In this document: in pieces, positions 1-8,613 of the stretch
How positions within the stretch are numbered: the first letter of the stretch is position 1
Layout of the letters: the number at the start of each line of letters is the position of its first letter
NCBI RefSeq assembly: GCF_005877055.1
Contig: NZ_CP039426.1
Coordinates: 1 to 64,000, forward strand
Direction: 5' to 3'
Length of the DNA stretch: 64,000 nucleotides
Source of the DNA: Citricoccus sp. SGAir0253
Lineage (GTDB): Bacteria; Actinomycetota; Actinomycetes; Actinomycetales; Micrococcaceae
Program-made: the position numbers and the translations under genes
Notes under the pieces: model-generated
The model's input: the letters and a program-made list of their open reading frames with translations, nothing else
Database searches by the model: none
What the model was told of the DNA's origin: nothing

Positions 1-1764
1 GTGAGCCAGCAGGACAACGTGCGGGTGGCCCGGGACGAGGACGCCCGCACCGAGCCGTCCCGGAACGACCAGCCCCAGCAGCCCGAGGTGGAGCTGCCCG
101 CCCTGGGTGTCACCGGCACGCTGCGGTTCGCCTGGACCCAGCTGACGTCCATGCGCACCGCGCTCATGCTCCTGCTGCTGCTGGCCGTGGCCGCCGTGCC
201 CGGCTCCCTGTTCCCCCAGCGCCCGGCCGGCCCGGAGATCGTCAACCAGTACCTCGAGGACAACCCGGTCCTGGGGCCCTGGCTGGACCGCTTCCAGATG
301 TTCGACGTGTACTCCTCGGTGTGGTTCTCCGCGATCTACCTGCTGCTGTTCATCTCCCTGATCGGCTGCGTGGTCCCGCGCGCCGTGAAGCACGCCAAGG
401 TGCTGCGCTCGGCCCCGCCGCGCACGCCGCGCCGGCTGTCCCGGCTGCCGGAGTACGGCCGGGTCGTGCTCGAGCCGACCGGTCCCGCCCCGGCCACGGC
501 GGTGGAGCAGGCCGCGCAGGTGCTGCGCAAGCGCGGCTACCGGATCGAGGTGCGCCAGGAGCCCGACGGCGGCGCCTCGGTGGGGGCCGAGCGCGGCTAC
601 GTCCGTGAGGTCGGCAATATCGTGTTCCACCTCTCGCTCATCGGGGTGCTGGTGTTCATGGCCGTGGGCGGCTTGCTGAGCTACTCCGGGCAGAAGATCC
701 TCGTGGAGGGGGAGGAGGGGTTCGCCAACACCCTCGTCTCCTACGATGCCTTCACTCCCGGCGGCGCCTTCTCCGAGGACAGCCTGGTGCCGTTCTCGAT
801 GTCGCTGAAGAGCTTCGAAAAGGTCTTCGACCGGGAGTCGACGACGCACTACGGCCAGCCGTTGGACTTCACCGCGGTGATGGAGGTCCAGGACGGCACC
901 GGTGGCGAGCCGGAGGAACGGATCCTGAAGGTCAACCACCCGCTGGCGTTCGGCGACACCCGGGTCTACCTGGTGGGCAACGGCTACGCCCCGGAGGTCA
1001 CCGTCCGCGACGGCAACGGGGACATCGCGTTCCAGGGCCCGGTGGTCGGCCAGGTCCAGGACGAGGTGTACACCTCGCTGCTGACCATCAAGGCTCCCGA
1101 CGCCCGGCCGGATCAGCTCGGCTTCGTCGGGTTCTTCCTGCCCACCGCCTACACCGGCGAGGACGGGGTGGCCGTCTCGATCGACCCCGAGCTGTTCAAC
1201 CCGGAGCTGAACCTGAACTCCTACTACGGGAACCTCGGCCTGGACGAGGGGCAGCCGCAGAACGTCTACGTGCTGGACACCGAGAACCTCACCGAGCTGA
1301 ACAACCGCGACCTCGAGGCCGGGGGCATCACCCTGAGCCTGGGGGAATCCTATGAGTTGCCCGAGGGCAAGGGCTCCATCTCCTTCGACGGAGTCAAGCC
1401 CTATGTCGGCCTGGACATCCTCTACGACCCGGGCAAGTGGGGCGTGGGCGTGTTTGCCGTGCTGGCCCTGATCGCCCTGGTGGTGAGCCTGTTCGTGCGC
1501 CGACGCCGCGTGTGGGTCCGGGGCGCCACCGGCCCCGACGGGTCCACCCTGGTGGAGTACGGCCTGCTGGCCCGCGGCGAGGACTTCAGCCTACGCGAGG
1601 AGAACCTCGCCCTGCGCCGGAAGTTCGAGCAGCTCTGGCCGGTCACCGCGCCACCGGAACCCGGGCTGTCCTCATCCTCCACCGCCTCGACGCCCACCAC
1701 CGCCTCAGCCGCCGGGCGTCCCGGCACCACCCCGGACCGCCCCGTCCAGAACCGACCGGAGTAA
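1..1764 (+). CDS. resB: Cytochrome c biogenesis protein ResB
   Basis: 587-residue membrane protein of the ResB/Ccs1 family. With CcsB it forms the system II machine that carries heme across the membrane and attaches it to apocytochrome c. Visible: a hydrophobic segment near residues 52-73 running into the family motif PGSLFPQ, further membrane segments near 105-125 and 205-230 (the latter carrying the histidine in IVFHLS), a large extracytoplasmic domain, and a last membrane helix near 480-500 followed by an arginine-rich stretch. ccsB follows after 3 nt, so the two are co-transcribed. The GTG start is the first base of the window, so an upstream start cannot be excluded. Family assignment is firm. 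Confidence 0.93.
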   Translation: MSQQDNVRVARDEDARTEPSRNDQPQQPEVELPALGVTGTLRFAWTQLTSMRTALMLLLLLAVAAVPGSLFPQRPAGPEIVNQYLEDNPVLGPWLDRFQMFDVYSSVWFSAIYLLLFISLIGCVVPRAVKHAKVLRSAPPRTPRRLSRLPEYGRVVLEPTGPAPATAVEQAAQVLRKRGYRIEVRQEPDGGASVGAERGYVREVGNIVFHLSLIGVLVFMAVGGLLSYSGQKILVEGEEGFANTLVSYDAFTPGGAFSEDSLVPFSMSLKSFEKVFDRESTTHYGQPLDFTAVMEVQDGTGGEPEERILKVNHPLAFGDTRVYLVGNGYAPEVTVRDGNGDIAFQGPVVGQVQDEVYTSLLTIKAPDARPDQLGFVGFFLPTAYTGEDGVAVSIDPELFNPELNLNSYYGNLGLDEGQPQNVYVLDTENLTELNNRDLEAGGITLSLGESYELPEGKGSISFDGVKPYVGLDILYDPGKWGVGVFAVLALIALVVSLFVRRRRVWVRGATGPDGSTLVEYGLLARGEDFSLREENLALRRKFEQLWPVTAPPEPGLSSSSTASTPTTASAAGRPGTTPDRPVQNRPE

Positions 1765-1767
1765 CCC

Positions 1768-2895
1768 ATGCAACCCATCAACCTGCAGCTGGCCAGCTAC
1801 AGCGACCTGTTCATGCTCATCGCCGCCCTGGTCTACGCCGTCGCCTTCATCCTCTTCGCCCTGGACCTGGCCACCTCCTCCAAGACCATCCGTGCCCTGG
1901 AGGCCGAACTGGCCCGAGAACGCGACGTCGACACCACCGACACCACCGCATCCCCGGCGCGTCGGGACCACCTGGTGGGCGCCGGGGTCGGGGGCCCGGC
2001 CCGGGGGGCCGGGACGGGCTCGACGACGGTCCCCGGTGCCCGCCCCCACCTCACCGGCGCCGACACCGGTGCCGGTGGGGCCGGCGGGAGCGAGCTGGTG
2101 GATGAGGACATGGATTACCTGGGCACCACCGCCCGCCCAGTGGCCAACGTCGCGGTGGCGCTGATGGTCATCGCCGCCGCGGTGCATGCCTTCGCCGTGA
2201 TCGCCCGCGCCGTGGCCGCCTCCCGGGTGCCGTGGGGCAACATGTACGAGTTCTGCACCACCGGCGCGATGCTGGTCTCGGTGGTGTATCTGCTGTTCCT
2301 GATCCGCAAGGACATCCGCTTCCTGGGGACCTTCGTCGCCGGCCTGGTAGTGATCATGATGGCCGCGGCCACCATCGGCTTCCCCACGCCCATCGCGCAC
2401 CTGCAGCCGGCCCTGCAGTCCCCGTGGATCATCATCCACGTCTCCATCGCCGTGCTGGCCTCGGCGCTGTTCACCCTGACCTTCGCCATGAGCGTCCTGC
2501 AGCTCATCCAGCACCGCCGCGAGGCCACGGCCCGCGCCGGCACCACCCCGGGGCTGGTCTTCATGCGCCTGGTGCCCTCGGCAGTGAGCCTGGAGAACTG
2601 GTCCTACCGGATCAACGCCGTAGGCTTCGTGATGTGGACCTTCACCCTGATCGCCGGCGCCATCTGGGCCGAGGCCTCCTGGGGCCGGTACTGGGGCTGG
2701 GACACCAAGGAGGTCTGGACCTTCGTGATCTGGGTGGTCTACGCCGGCTACCTGCACGCCCGCGCCACCCGCGGCTGGACCGGGGAACGCGCCGCCTGGC
2801 TCTCGATCATCGGCTACTGCTGCATCGTGTTCAACTTCACCATCGTCAACACCTACTTCCCGGGGCTGCACTCCTACGCCGGCCTGCCCTCGTAG
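1768..2895 (+). CDS. ccsB: Cytochrome c biogenesis protein CcsB (CcsA/ResC family)
   Basis: 375 residues, heme-handling partner of ResB. The diagnostic tryptophan-rich motif WGRYWGWDTKEVWTF lies near residues 300-314, between two membrane helices; conserved histidines occur before it (IIHVSIAV) and after it (YLHAR, GLHSYA). About eight membrane helices are visible. Residues about 45-110 form a low-complexity Thr/Gly/Ala-rich loop after the first helix, a known variable region in actinobacterial CcsB. ATG lies 3 nt after the resB stop. No other c-type maturation gene is adjacent, but ccdA, which supplies reductant for the same pathway, lies 4 kb downstream. Confidence 0.93.
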   Translation: MQPINLQLASYSDLFMLIAALVYAVAFILFALDLATSSKTIRALEAELARERDVDTTDTTASPARRDHLVGAGVGGPARGAGTGSTTVPGARPHLTGADTGAGGAGGSELVDEDMDYLGTTARPVANVAVALMVIAAAVHAFAVIARAVAASRVPWGNMYEFCTTGAMLVSVVYLLFLIRKDIRFLGTFVAGLVVIMMAAATIGFPTPIAHLQPALQSPWIIIHVSIAVLASALFTLTFAMSVLQLIQHRREATARAGTTPGLVFMRLVPSAVSLENWSYRINAVGFVMWTFTLIAGAIWAEASWGRYWGWDTKEVWTFVIWVVYAGYLHARATRGWTGERAAWLSIIGYCCIVFNFTIVNTYFPGLHSYAGLPS

Positions 2896-2899
2896 GGCA

Positions 2900-3290
2900 G
2901 TGGTGAACCATACCGGCGCGGCGCGGTCCTGCCGGGAGGCGGAGCCGGTCCGGGGCCGGTCCGCTGGCGCGGTGGCTGGGACAGGATCAGCGCGGTGAGC
3001 AGGTGGCCGGGGCGAACCCGGCTAGCAGCACCGAAATGGCGGCTCGTTGCTGATCAGCCACGACCGGCGGCCCCCCCGGTGCGGTCCCTGGTGCCGGACC
3101 AGTCCGGTGCCGGCACCGCCGGGGCCCTGGAGGCCAGCACCACAGCCCCGGTCAGCAGCGCGCCGACCACGGAGCGCATCCGGCCCGGCCGGAACGCTGA
3201 ATGCTCGGGCGCGGACCGAGCGCCGCAGTCATGACGCAGAGGCCCGGTGCGAGGAAGTGCAGGCTCGTCAACCCGGGGCCCCAGGGGTGT
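2900..3290 (-). pseudogene. Degraded C-terminal remnant of a CopD/CtaG-type protein
   Basis: Read on the minus strand, three frame-shifted pieces line up in order with the C-terminal CtaG domain encoded at 12.7-13.07 kb. About 3200-3280: HFLAPGLCVMTAALGP against YFLAVGFCFMTAVLGP. About 3000-3050: ADQQRAAISVLLAGFAPA against MDQQLAGISVLVAGFAPM. About 2960-2990: LLTALILSQ against LLTALILSR. Stops and frame changes separate them. This is a second, decayed copy of the domain, cut at its upstream end near a methyltransferase fragment. No function expected. The similarity was judged by eye against the copy in this window. Confidence 0.72.
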
Positions 3291-3349
3291 TCCCGGTACG
3301 TCGGCACCAACCGGCGCCGCTCGCCTTGTCGAGTCTCGGTAGGGGTTAG

Positions 3350-3580
3350 TGCATGCGTGCGAGGAACCGCATGACGTGGCCGGCCCAACCGGTCCGGATG
3401 GAGACGTCGAGGCCTATCTGTCGCGCGGTGGCAGCAAGGTCGGCTGGGGCCACGAGCTGGGGGGGGGGGGGGGCGATCGATCGACGAAGTGACGCAATGT
3501 GGTGGCGGGGAGGTCGTCAGGTCATAGCCGACCAGCATGCCGCCTGTCTTGAGCACTCGATGTAGTGCTGCAGTCGGCAC
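3350..3580 (-). pseudogene. C-terminal fragment of a class I SAM-dependent methyltransferase, frameshifted
   Basis: The minus strand encodes ALHRVLKTGGMLVGYDLT, the typical late strand and loop of a class I methyltransferase, then, after a run of 15 C (G at 3459-3473 on the plus strand), QLVAPADLAATARQIGLD and TGWAGHVMRFLARM, a typical C-terminus in another frame. One C fewer in the run would join the two. The AdoMet-binding N-terminus is absent, so the gene is truncated as well as shifted. It abuts the CtaG remnant, marking a rearranged scar. Confidence 0.7.
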
Positions 3581-3813
3581 AGGAAGCGCTCACGCAGGCG
3601 GCGGTTCTGCGGCATGAGGGACAACAGGTTGCCGCGCTGAGGCAACCGGCGCAGGCCGTCAGTGATCTGGTCGTCATCGCGGGCGCTGGCACCGAGCACG
3701 TTGCGCCGGACCAGGCGTTCCCACATCACCGCGAAGGCCTCCCAGTCCAGGGTGCCGATGAAGTCCACGTGCCCGAGCAGTGCGGCGACCTCCTCGGTGA
3801 TGACCTCCGTCAT
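3517..3813 (-). CDS. Hypothetical protein, possibly a truncated gene
   Basis: 98-residue ORF starting 49 nt past the lspA stop on the same strand. The first ~75 residues (starting MTEVITEEVAALLGHVDFIG) have normal composition and look coding; the last ~20 overlap, in another frame, the methyltransferase fragment and are probably not native. I do not recognise the family. Likely the front of a gene whose end was lost when the adjacent remnants were joined. Start uncertain: no good ribosome binding site. Confidence 0.35.
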   Translation of the reverse strand: MTEVITEEVAALLGHVDFIGTLDWEAFAVMWERLVRRNVLGASARDDDQITDGLRRLPQRGNLLSLMPQNRRLRERFLCRLQHYIECSRQAACWSAMT

Positions 3814-3861
3814 CGTCTGGGCATGGCTGTGGACGGGCCGCGGAGGGGTGCCCTGTAGTGG

Positions 3862-4362
3862 TTACCGCGCGGCGTCCACTGTGTCCCGGTCGCGCACTGT
3901 GGCGGTCAGCAGGACCGCGGCCAGTGCCCCGCCGACGATGAAGATGTCCGCGACGTTGCCGATGAACCAGTTCCCGTAGGCGAGGAAGTCCACGACGTGG
4001 CCTTGCCCAAACGACGGGGGGCGCAGGAGCCGGTCGCCCAGATGGGAGGTCACCGCGCCGCCGAGGCACCCGATCACGATCGCCCAGGAGAGGGTACGGA
4101 CCCGGAGGGTGAACCAGATTGCCGCGGCGACCGCCACCGCCGAGAGGACGGTGAAGATCCAGGTCGAGTTGGCCCCGAACGAGAAGGCCGCTCCGGGGTT
4201 GTAGGCCAGCTGGAGCCCGAGCAGGTCCCCCAGGAGCGGGACGCGCTCCCCCGTGGACAGGGTGCTCTCCGCCCACCACTTGGTCCCCTGGTCCAGGACC
4301 ACTACGCCGGCCCCAATCGCAATGGTCAGGAGTACCAGGGGATACCTGCGCCGGTGGTTCAT
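3862..4362 (-). CDS. lspA: Signal peptidase II (lipoprotein signal peptidase)
   Basis: 166-residue inner-membrane aspartyl protease that cuts lipoprotein signal peptides ahead of the lipidated cysteine. Motifs seen: DQGTKWWA (24-31), NPGAAFSF (55-62), GDR with catalytic Asp110, and NVAD with catalytic Asp139. The segment before Asp110 reads TSHLGDRL rather than the usual GNLIDRL, a divergence from housekeeping LspA. It lies downstream of cmtR and the metal ATPase on the same strand (gap about 160 nt), as in lead/cadmium resistance clusters where PbrC-type signal peptidases accompany the pump. It is therefore probably an accessory, island-borne copy. Confidence 0.9.
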   Translation of the reverse strand: MNHRRRYPLVLLTIAIGAGVVVLDQGTKWWAESTLSTGERVPLLGDLLGLQLAYNPGAAFSFGANSTWIFTVLSAVAVAAAIWFTLRVRTLSWAIVIGCLGGAVTSHLGDRLLRPPSFGQGHVVDFLAYGNWFIGNVADIFIVGGALAAVLLTATVRDRDTVDAAR

Positions 4363-4523
4363 TCGTGTCCTTTCGCGATGCGCCCGTTGCCAGGAGCATC
4401 AGTGGAGCATCAGTGGATCTGCTGACCGCCCGACCTGCGCAGTCACTGGAGGCTGCCGGATGGGGGCGGCGGGTCGGGTCTCACCGTGCCTGAGAGGCTC
4501 TGTCCCGCAGGCCCCGCGGGAGC

Positions 4524-6482
4524 TCATCCCACGGCGGCGGGCTGGGCCTGCCGGCCGGCCAGGGCCTGCAGGGGAACGCGCCGGGTGGTGGCGGCGCGCA
4601 GGCCGTTGCCGATGACGACGACCTCGGCGACCTCGTGCACCAGGACCACGGCGGCCAAGCCCAGGACGCCGGTGATGGCCAGCGGCAGCAGCACGGCGAT
4701 GATCAGCAGCGACAGGACGATGTTCTGGTTCATGATCACCCGGCCGCGGCGGGCGTGGGCCAGGGCCTGGGGGATCAGGCGCAGGTCGTGGCCGGTGAAG
4801 GCGACGTCAGCGGACTCGATGGCCGCGTCCGAGCCGGTGGCGCCCATGGCGATGCCCACGGTCGCCCCGGCCAGGGCGGGGGCGTCGTTGATGCCGTCCC
4901 CGATCATCGCGGTGGGTTTGGTGCCGCTCAGCTGGTGGACGGCGGTGGCCTTGTCCTCGGGGCGCAGTTCGGCACGGACGTCCTGAATGCCAGCCTGGGC
5001 GGCGATGGCCCGGGCGGTGCGGGCGTTGTCGCCGGTGAGCATCGTGACCCCGATGCCCTGGCCGGTCAGGGTGGTCACGACGGCGGGGACCTCGGGGCGC
5101 AGTTCGTCGCGGACCCCGATCGCGCCGGCGGCCGCCCCGTCGTGGTGGACGATGACCACGGTCATGCCCTGGTCCTCCAGTTCCTGGACCTGGGCTCCCA
5201 AGGGCCCGGGGTCCAGCCAGCGGGGGCTGCCGACGGTGACCGGGGCCCCGTCAATGCGGCCGGTGATCCCGTGACCGGCGGTCTCGGTGACGCCGGCGGC
5301 CGCGGGCGTGTTTGGGGTGGCGGCGGTGATGGCCGCGGCCAGCGGGTGGGTGCTGTGCTGTTCCAGCGCCGCGGCCCAGCCCAGCACGTCTTGCTCGGCG
5401 GCACCGGGGGCGGTGAGCACGGCGGTGACGGTGGGCTGGTTGCGGGTCAGGGTGCCGGTCTTGTCCACGGCCAGGTGGCGGATCCCGCCGAGGCATTCGA
5501 AGGCGGCCCCGGACTTGATGACGACCCCGAACCGGCTGGCCGCGCCGATCGCGGAGACCACGGTGACCGGGACGGCGATGGCCAGGGCGCAGGGGGAGGC
5601 GGCCACCAGCACCACCAGGGCGCGGGTGATCCACAGTTCCGGGTCCCCGAACAGGGACCCGAGGACCGCGACGGCCACGGCGAGGATGAGCACCCCGGGC
5701 ACCAGGGGCTTCGCGATCCGGTCGGCCAGCCGGGCCCGGCCGCCCTTCTCGGCCTGGGCCTGTTCGACCAGGTGCACGATGGTGGTCAGGGAGTTGTCGG
5801 TGCCGGCGGCGGTGGCCTGAATCTCCAGGGCCCCGGAGGTGTTGATCGACCCGGCCGAGACGGTGTCTCCCGGGCCGACCGCGACCGGGATGGATTCGCC
5901 AGTGATCGCCGAGGTGTCCAAGGAACTGCGCCCGGCGCGCACGATCCCGTCGGTGGCGACCCGTTCCCCGGGCCGGACCACGAGCACCTGCCCGGGGTGC
6001 AGGTCCTTGGCCTCGACCTGAACCGTGGCCGCACCCTGGCGGATGGTGGCGGTCTCGGGCACGAGCTTGAGCAGGGCCCGCAGCCCGGCCCGGGCCCGGT
6101 CCATGGCCTTGTCTTCCAGGGCCTCGGCGATGGAGTACAAGAACGCCAGGGCGGCGGCCTCCTCGAGGTAGCCCAGGATCACCGCGCCGATGGCGCTGAT
6201 CGTCATCAGCAGCCCGATCCCGAGCCGACCCCGGGTGAACAGCCCGCGCAGCGCACCGGGCACGAAGGTCCAGGCGCCCAGCACCAGCCCGACCCAGAAC
6301 ACCACCGTGGCCGCGCCTCCGGCCCCCGACCATTCCAGGACCAGCCCGGTCAGGAAGGCGATGCCGGAGAGCACCGGGAGCAGGATCGCCGCATCTCGCC
6401 ACCACGGCCGGTGCTCCTCGTGCTCCTCGTGCTGCTCGGGTCCGGTCGGCGCCTCCGGGGCGCCACAGCAGGCGGCGCTCAC
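4524..6482 (-). CDS. Heavy-metal P1B-type ATPase (Cd/Pb/Zn/Co-type efflux pump)
   Basis: 652-residue metal efflux pump. Motifs: TGES (194-197), SPC in the ion-translocating helix (296-298), DKTGT with phosphorylated Asp340, GDGIND, and HEVAEVVVIGNGLRA in the last helix. SPC instead of CPC is the hallmark of P1B-4-type pumps, but the last-helix motif differs from the textbook HEGG form, so metal choice is inferred. The N-terminus has a Cys pair (residues 5-6) and a short Glu/His run, not a full metal-binding domain. The GTG at 6482 overlaps the cmtR stop as GTGA, so it is preferred to the ATG at 6509. Substrate Cd, Pb or related is suggested by CmtR and LspA. Confidence 0.9.
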   Translation of the reverse strand: MSAACCGAPEAPTGPEQHEEHEEHRPWWRDAAILLPVLSGIAFLTGLVLEWSGAGGAATVVFWVGLVLGAWTFVPGALRGLFTRGRLGIGLLMTISAIGAVILGYLEEAAALAFLYSIAEALEDKAMDRARAGLRALLKLVPETATIRQGAATVQVEAKDLHPGQVLVVRPGERVATDGIVRAGRSSLDTSAITGESIPVAVGPGDTVSAGSINTSGALEIQATAAGTDNSLTTIVHLVEQAQAEKGGRARLADRIAKPLVPGVLILAVAVAVLGSLFGDPELWITRALVVLVAASPCALAIAVPVTVVSAIGAASRFGVVIKSGAAFECLGGIRHLAVDKTGTLTRNQPTVTAVLTAPGAAEQDVLGWAAALEQHSTHPLAAAITAATPNTPAAAGVTETAGHGITGRIDGAPVTVGSPRWLDPGPLGAQVQELEDQGMTVVIVHHDGAAAGAIGVRDELRPEVPAVVTTLTGQGIGVTMLTGDNARTARAIAAQAGIQDVRAELRPEDKATAVHQLSGTKPTAMIGDGINDAPALAGATVGIAMGATGSDAAIESADVAFTGHDLRLIPQALAHARRGRVIMNQNIVLSLLIIAVLLPLAITGVLGLAAVVLVHEVAEVVVIGNGLRAATTRRVPLQALAGRQAQPAAVG

Positions 6483-6841
6483 GAGGCGACCTCCGCCGTG
6501 TCGCAGCACCCGGGCACCGGGCAGCCCGGGTCCAGGCAGGGCGCGGAGGCGTCCACGGCGAGGGTCACCTCCAGCAGGGCGCTCAGCGCCCGGGCCAGGT
6601 GCGCATCGGCGATCGCGTACCGGGTGCGGCGGCCCTGGTGTTCGACGGCCACGATCCCGCAGTCCCGCAGGCAGGCCAGGTGGTTGGACACGTTCGACCG
6701 GCTCAGCCCCAACGCCTGGGCCAGCTCGGCCGGGTACCCGGGACTCTCCAGCAGGGTCAGCAGGATCCGGGACCGGGTCGGGTCGGCCATCGCCCGGCCC
6801 AGCCGGTTCATCACGTCCAGGCGTGTCGCAATCGTCAGCAT
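6479..6841 (-). CDS. cmtR: CmtR-type ArsR/SmtB metal-sensing repressor
   Basis: 120 residues, the length of Mycobacterium tuberculosis CmtR. ADPTRSRILLTLL and LSRSNVSNHLACLRDCG form the winged-helix. Cys57 and Cys61 in the recognition helix and Cys102 in the C-terminal tail occupy the positions known as Cd(II)/Pb(II) ligands in CmtR; the tail holds three more cysteines (107, 112, 113). When metal binds, such repressors leave the DNA. It is first in the operon cmtR-ATPase-lspA, overlapping the ATPase start by 4 nt. A palindrome 11 bp upstream of its ATG is a likely operator. Start chosen by alignment with the family's MLT N-terminus. Confidence 0.88.
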   Translation of the reverse strand: MLTIATRLDVMNRLGRAMADPTRSRILLTLLESPGYPAELAQALGLSRSNVSNHLACLRDCGIVAVEHQGRRTRYAIADAHLARALSALLEVTLAVDASAPCLDPGCPVPGCCDTAEVAS

Positions 6842-6852
6842 ACGGTGAACTA

Positions 6853-6868
6853 TACAGCCCGTGCTGTA
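6853..6868. promoter_or_regulatory. Candidate CmtR operator
   Basis: Perfect inverted repeat TACAGC-CCGT-GCTGTA, 11 bp upstream of the cmtR start and in the divergent region between cmtR and ccdA. Position and symmetry suit an ArsR-family operator. Binding by CmtR is inferred, not known. Confidence 0.55.
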
Positions 6869-6994
6869 GCGTCTTGTGGGGGCGTCGCCCGGACTTAGGC
6901 GCCCCGACCCGTTGACCCAGTGAGGACCCTTAGTGACTGCCCGTTGTCGCCGCACCTGCCCGCCTCTCCCCTGCCGGGGCCAGGGAGGACGGGC

Positions 6995-7744
6995 ATGAGC
7001 CTGGGCGGGTTCTTCGCCGAGATGGTGCAGTCCGGGGCGCTGCTGGTGGCGATGCCGCTGGCTGCGATCGCCGGGCTGGTGTCCTTCCTGTCCCCGTGCA
7101 TCCTGCCGCTGGTGCCCGGCTACCTGGGGTACGTCTCCGGGCTGGCCGATCCGCGCCGGGCGGACAACCGGCGCCGGGTGATGACCGGGGTGGGACTGTT
7201 CATCCTGGGCTTCGCCGCGGTCTTCACCGCCTACGGAGCCGCCTTCGGGGTGATCGGCGGCTGGCTGCTGCAGTGGCAGGACGCGCTGATCCGGGCCCTG
7301 GGGGTGTTCGTGGTCCTGATGGGCCTGGTCCTGGTCGGCTGGCTGCCGTGGTTGCAGAACACCCGGCGGGTCTCCTTCCAGCCCACGACCGGCCTGGCCG
7401 GGGCCCCGCTGCTCGGGGTGGTCTTCGGCCTGGGCTGGACCCCGTGCATGGGCCCGACCCTCAGCGCCGTGCTGGCGCTGAGCACCACCACCGGGGACCC
7501 CTGGCGCGGGGCCCTGCTGGGCTTCCTCTACTGCCTGGGTCTGGGCATCCCGTTCGTGCTGGTGGCCCTGGGCCTGGACTGGGTCACCCGCACCCTGGGC
7601 TTCGTCCGCCGCCACATCCGGGCCTTCAACATCATCGGCGGGGCCCTGCTGGTGCTGGTCGGGGCCCTGATGGTCACCGGGATCTGGACCCTGTGGATCT
7701 ACCAGCTGCAGAACCTGGCCGGCACCTTCAGCACCCTCGTCTAA
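6995..7744 (+). CDS. ccdA: Cytochrome c biogenesis protein CcdA (DsbD family)
   Basis: 249 residues, six membrane helices. CcdA moves electrons from cytosolic thioredoxin to extracytoplasmic thiol proteins, keeping apocytochrome c cysteines reduced. The two redox cysteines are in [19 protein letters not shown] and [17 protein letters not shown], both classic. ATG at 6995 is preferred over an upstream GTG (6920) because AGGGAGGA lies about 6 nt before it. Followed closely by DsbA-like and VKOR genes, forming a thiol/disulfide cassette, and divergent from cmtR. Confidence 0.93.
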   Translation: MSLGGFFAEMVQSGALLVAMPLAAIAGLVSFLSPCILPLVPGYLGYVSGLADPRRADNRRRVMTGVGLFILGFAAVFTAYGAAFGVIGGWLLQWQDALIRALGVFVVLMGLVLVGWLPWLQNTRRVSFQPTTGLAGAPLLGVVFGLGWTPCMGPTLSAVLALSTTTGDPWRGALLGFLYCLGLGIPFVLVALGLDWVTRTLGFVRRHIRAFNIIGGALLVLVGALMVTGIWTLWIYQLQNLAGTFSTLV

Positions 7745-7784
7745 GATTCCTCCCGACCCCCGACCTCTCCGGATTGGACCGATC

Positions 7785-8554
7785 ATGACTTCCACCGACC
7801 CCGCCCCGGACAAGACCGACTCCACACCGGACAAGACCGCCGCCACCCCGAACCGGCAGCGCCGGGCCAAGATCGTGGTCTGGGTGCTGCTGGGCCTGGT
7901 CGTGGCCGGCCTCATCATCGGCTACCTGGTGGTCCGCGGCACCGCCACCGCCCAGCCGCCCCAGGACGCCGGGCCCTCCACCGCCCAGCAGTCGCAGTCC
8001 ACCGGGCAGCAGACCCAGGGCTCCGGGCAGGTGGTGCGCCAGAACAGCCGGGTACTCTCCCAGGCCCCGAACGAGAAGGCCGTGCTGGTGGAGTTCCTGG
8101 ACTTCGAGTGCGAGGCCTGCGGTGCGGCCTACCCGTTCGTGGAGGACCTGCGCGCCCAGTACGGGGACACGGTGACCTTCGTGAACCGCTACTTCCCCCT
8201 GCCGGGTCACCGCAACGCGATGCCCGCCGCCATCGCGGTCGAGGCCGCCGCCCAGCAGGGGGCCTATGAGCCGATGTACCAGAAGATGTTCGAAACCCAG
8301 GCCCAGTGGGGGAGGCCGCCGAGGACAAGAGCGCGGTGTTCCGTGGCTACGCCGAGGACCTCGGCCTGGACCTGGCCGCCTACGACGCCGCCGTCGCCGA
8401 CCCGGCCACCCGGGACCGGGTCGAGCTGGACGTGGCCGACGGCACCGCCCTGGGCGTGTCCGGGACCCCGACCTTCTACCTCGACGGTGAGCCGCTCACC
8501 GTGTCCAGCGTGGAAGAGTTCACCGCCGCCGTCGAGGCCGCCGCCCAGGACTGA
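7785..8554 (+). pseudogene. DsbA-family thiol:disulfide oxidoreductase, frameshifted
   Basis: A membrane-anchored thioredoxin-fold protein: one N-terminal helix (about residues 26-48), a Gln/Ser-rich linker, the active site in FECEACGAAYPF (CEAC), and a cis-Pro loop GVSGTPTFYLDGEPL. The reading frame breaks after the motif QAQWG: the run of five G at 8308-8312 would need a sixth to read WGEAAEDKSAVF, which continues cleanly in the next frame to a stop at 8552-8554. The intact product would be about 256 residues. Likely sequencing error or a slipped homopolymer, since both halves are otherwise well kept. With VKOR next door it would form disulfides in exported proteins. Confidence 0.85.
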
Positions 8555-8613
8555 CGGACCGCACCCGCCGCGGGACGCCCGAGCCGCGATTGATGCCGAA
8601 ACCGAGGACTGCG

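Noticed and set aside
3459-3473. A phase-variable switch in the 15-G run
   Set aside because: The affected gene lacks its catalytic N-terminus, so switching would have no product; an assembly or sequencing artefact is simpler.
4635-6848. A 737-codon plus-strand open frame opposite the metal ATPase
   Set aside because: It is the mirror of a high-GC coding region, rich in Gly/Asp/Gln with no motifs.
6479-7918. A 479-residue open frame covering cmtR and the whole antisense of ccdA
   Set aside because: Only the last 120 codons match CmtR; the rest is antisense to a certain gene and has Gly/Gln/Asp-rich artefact composition.
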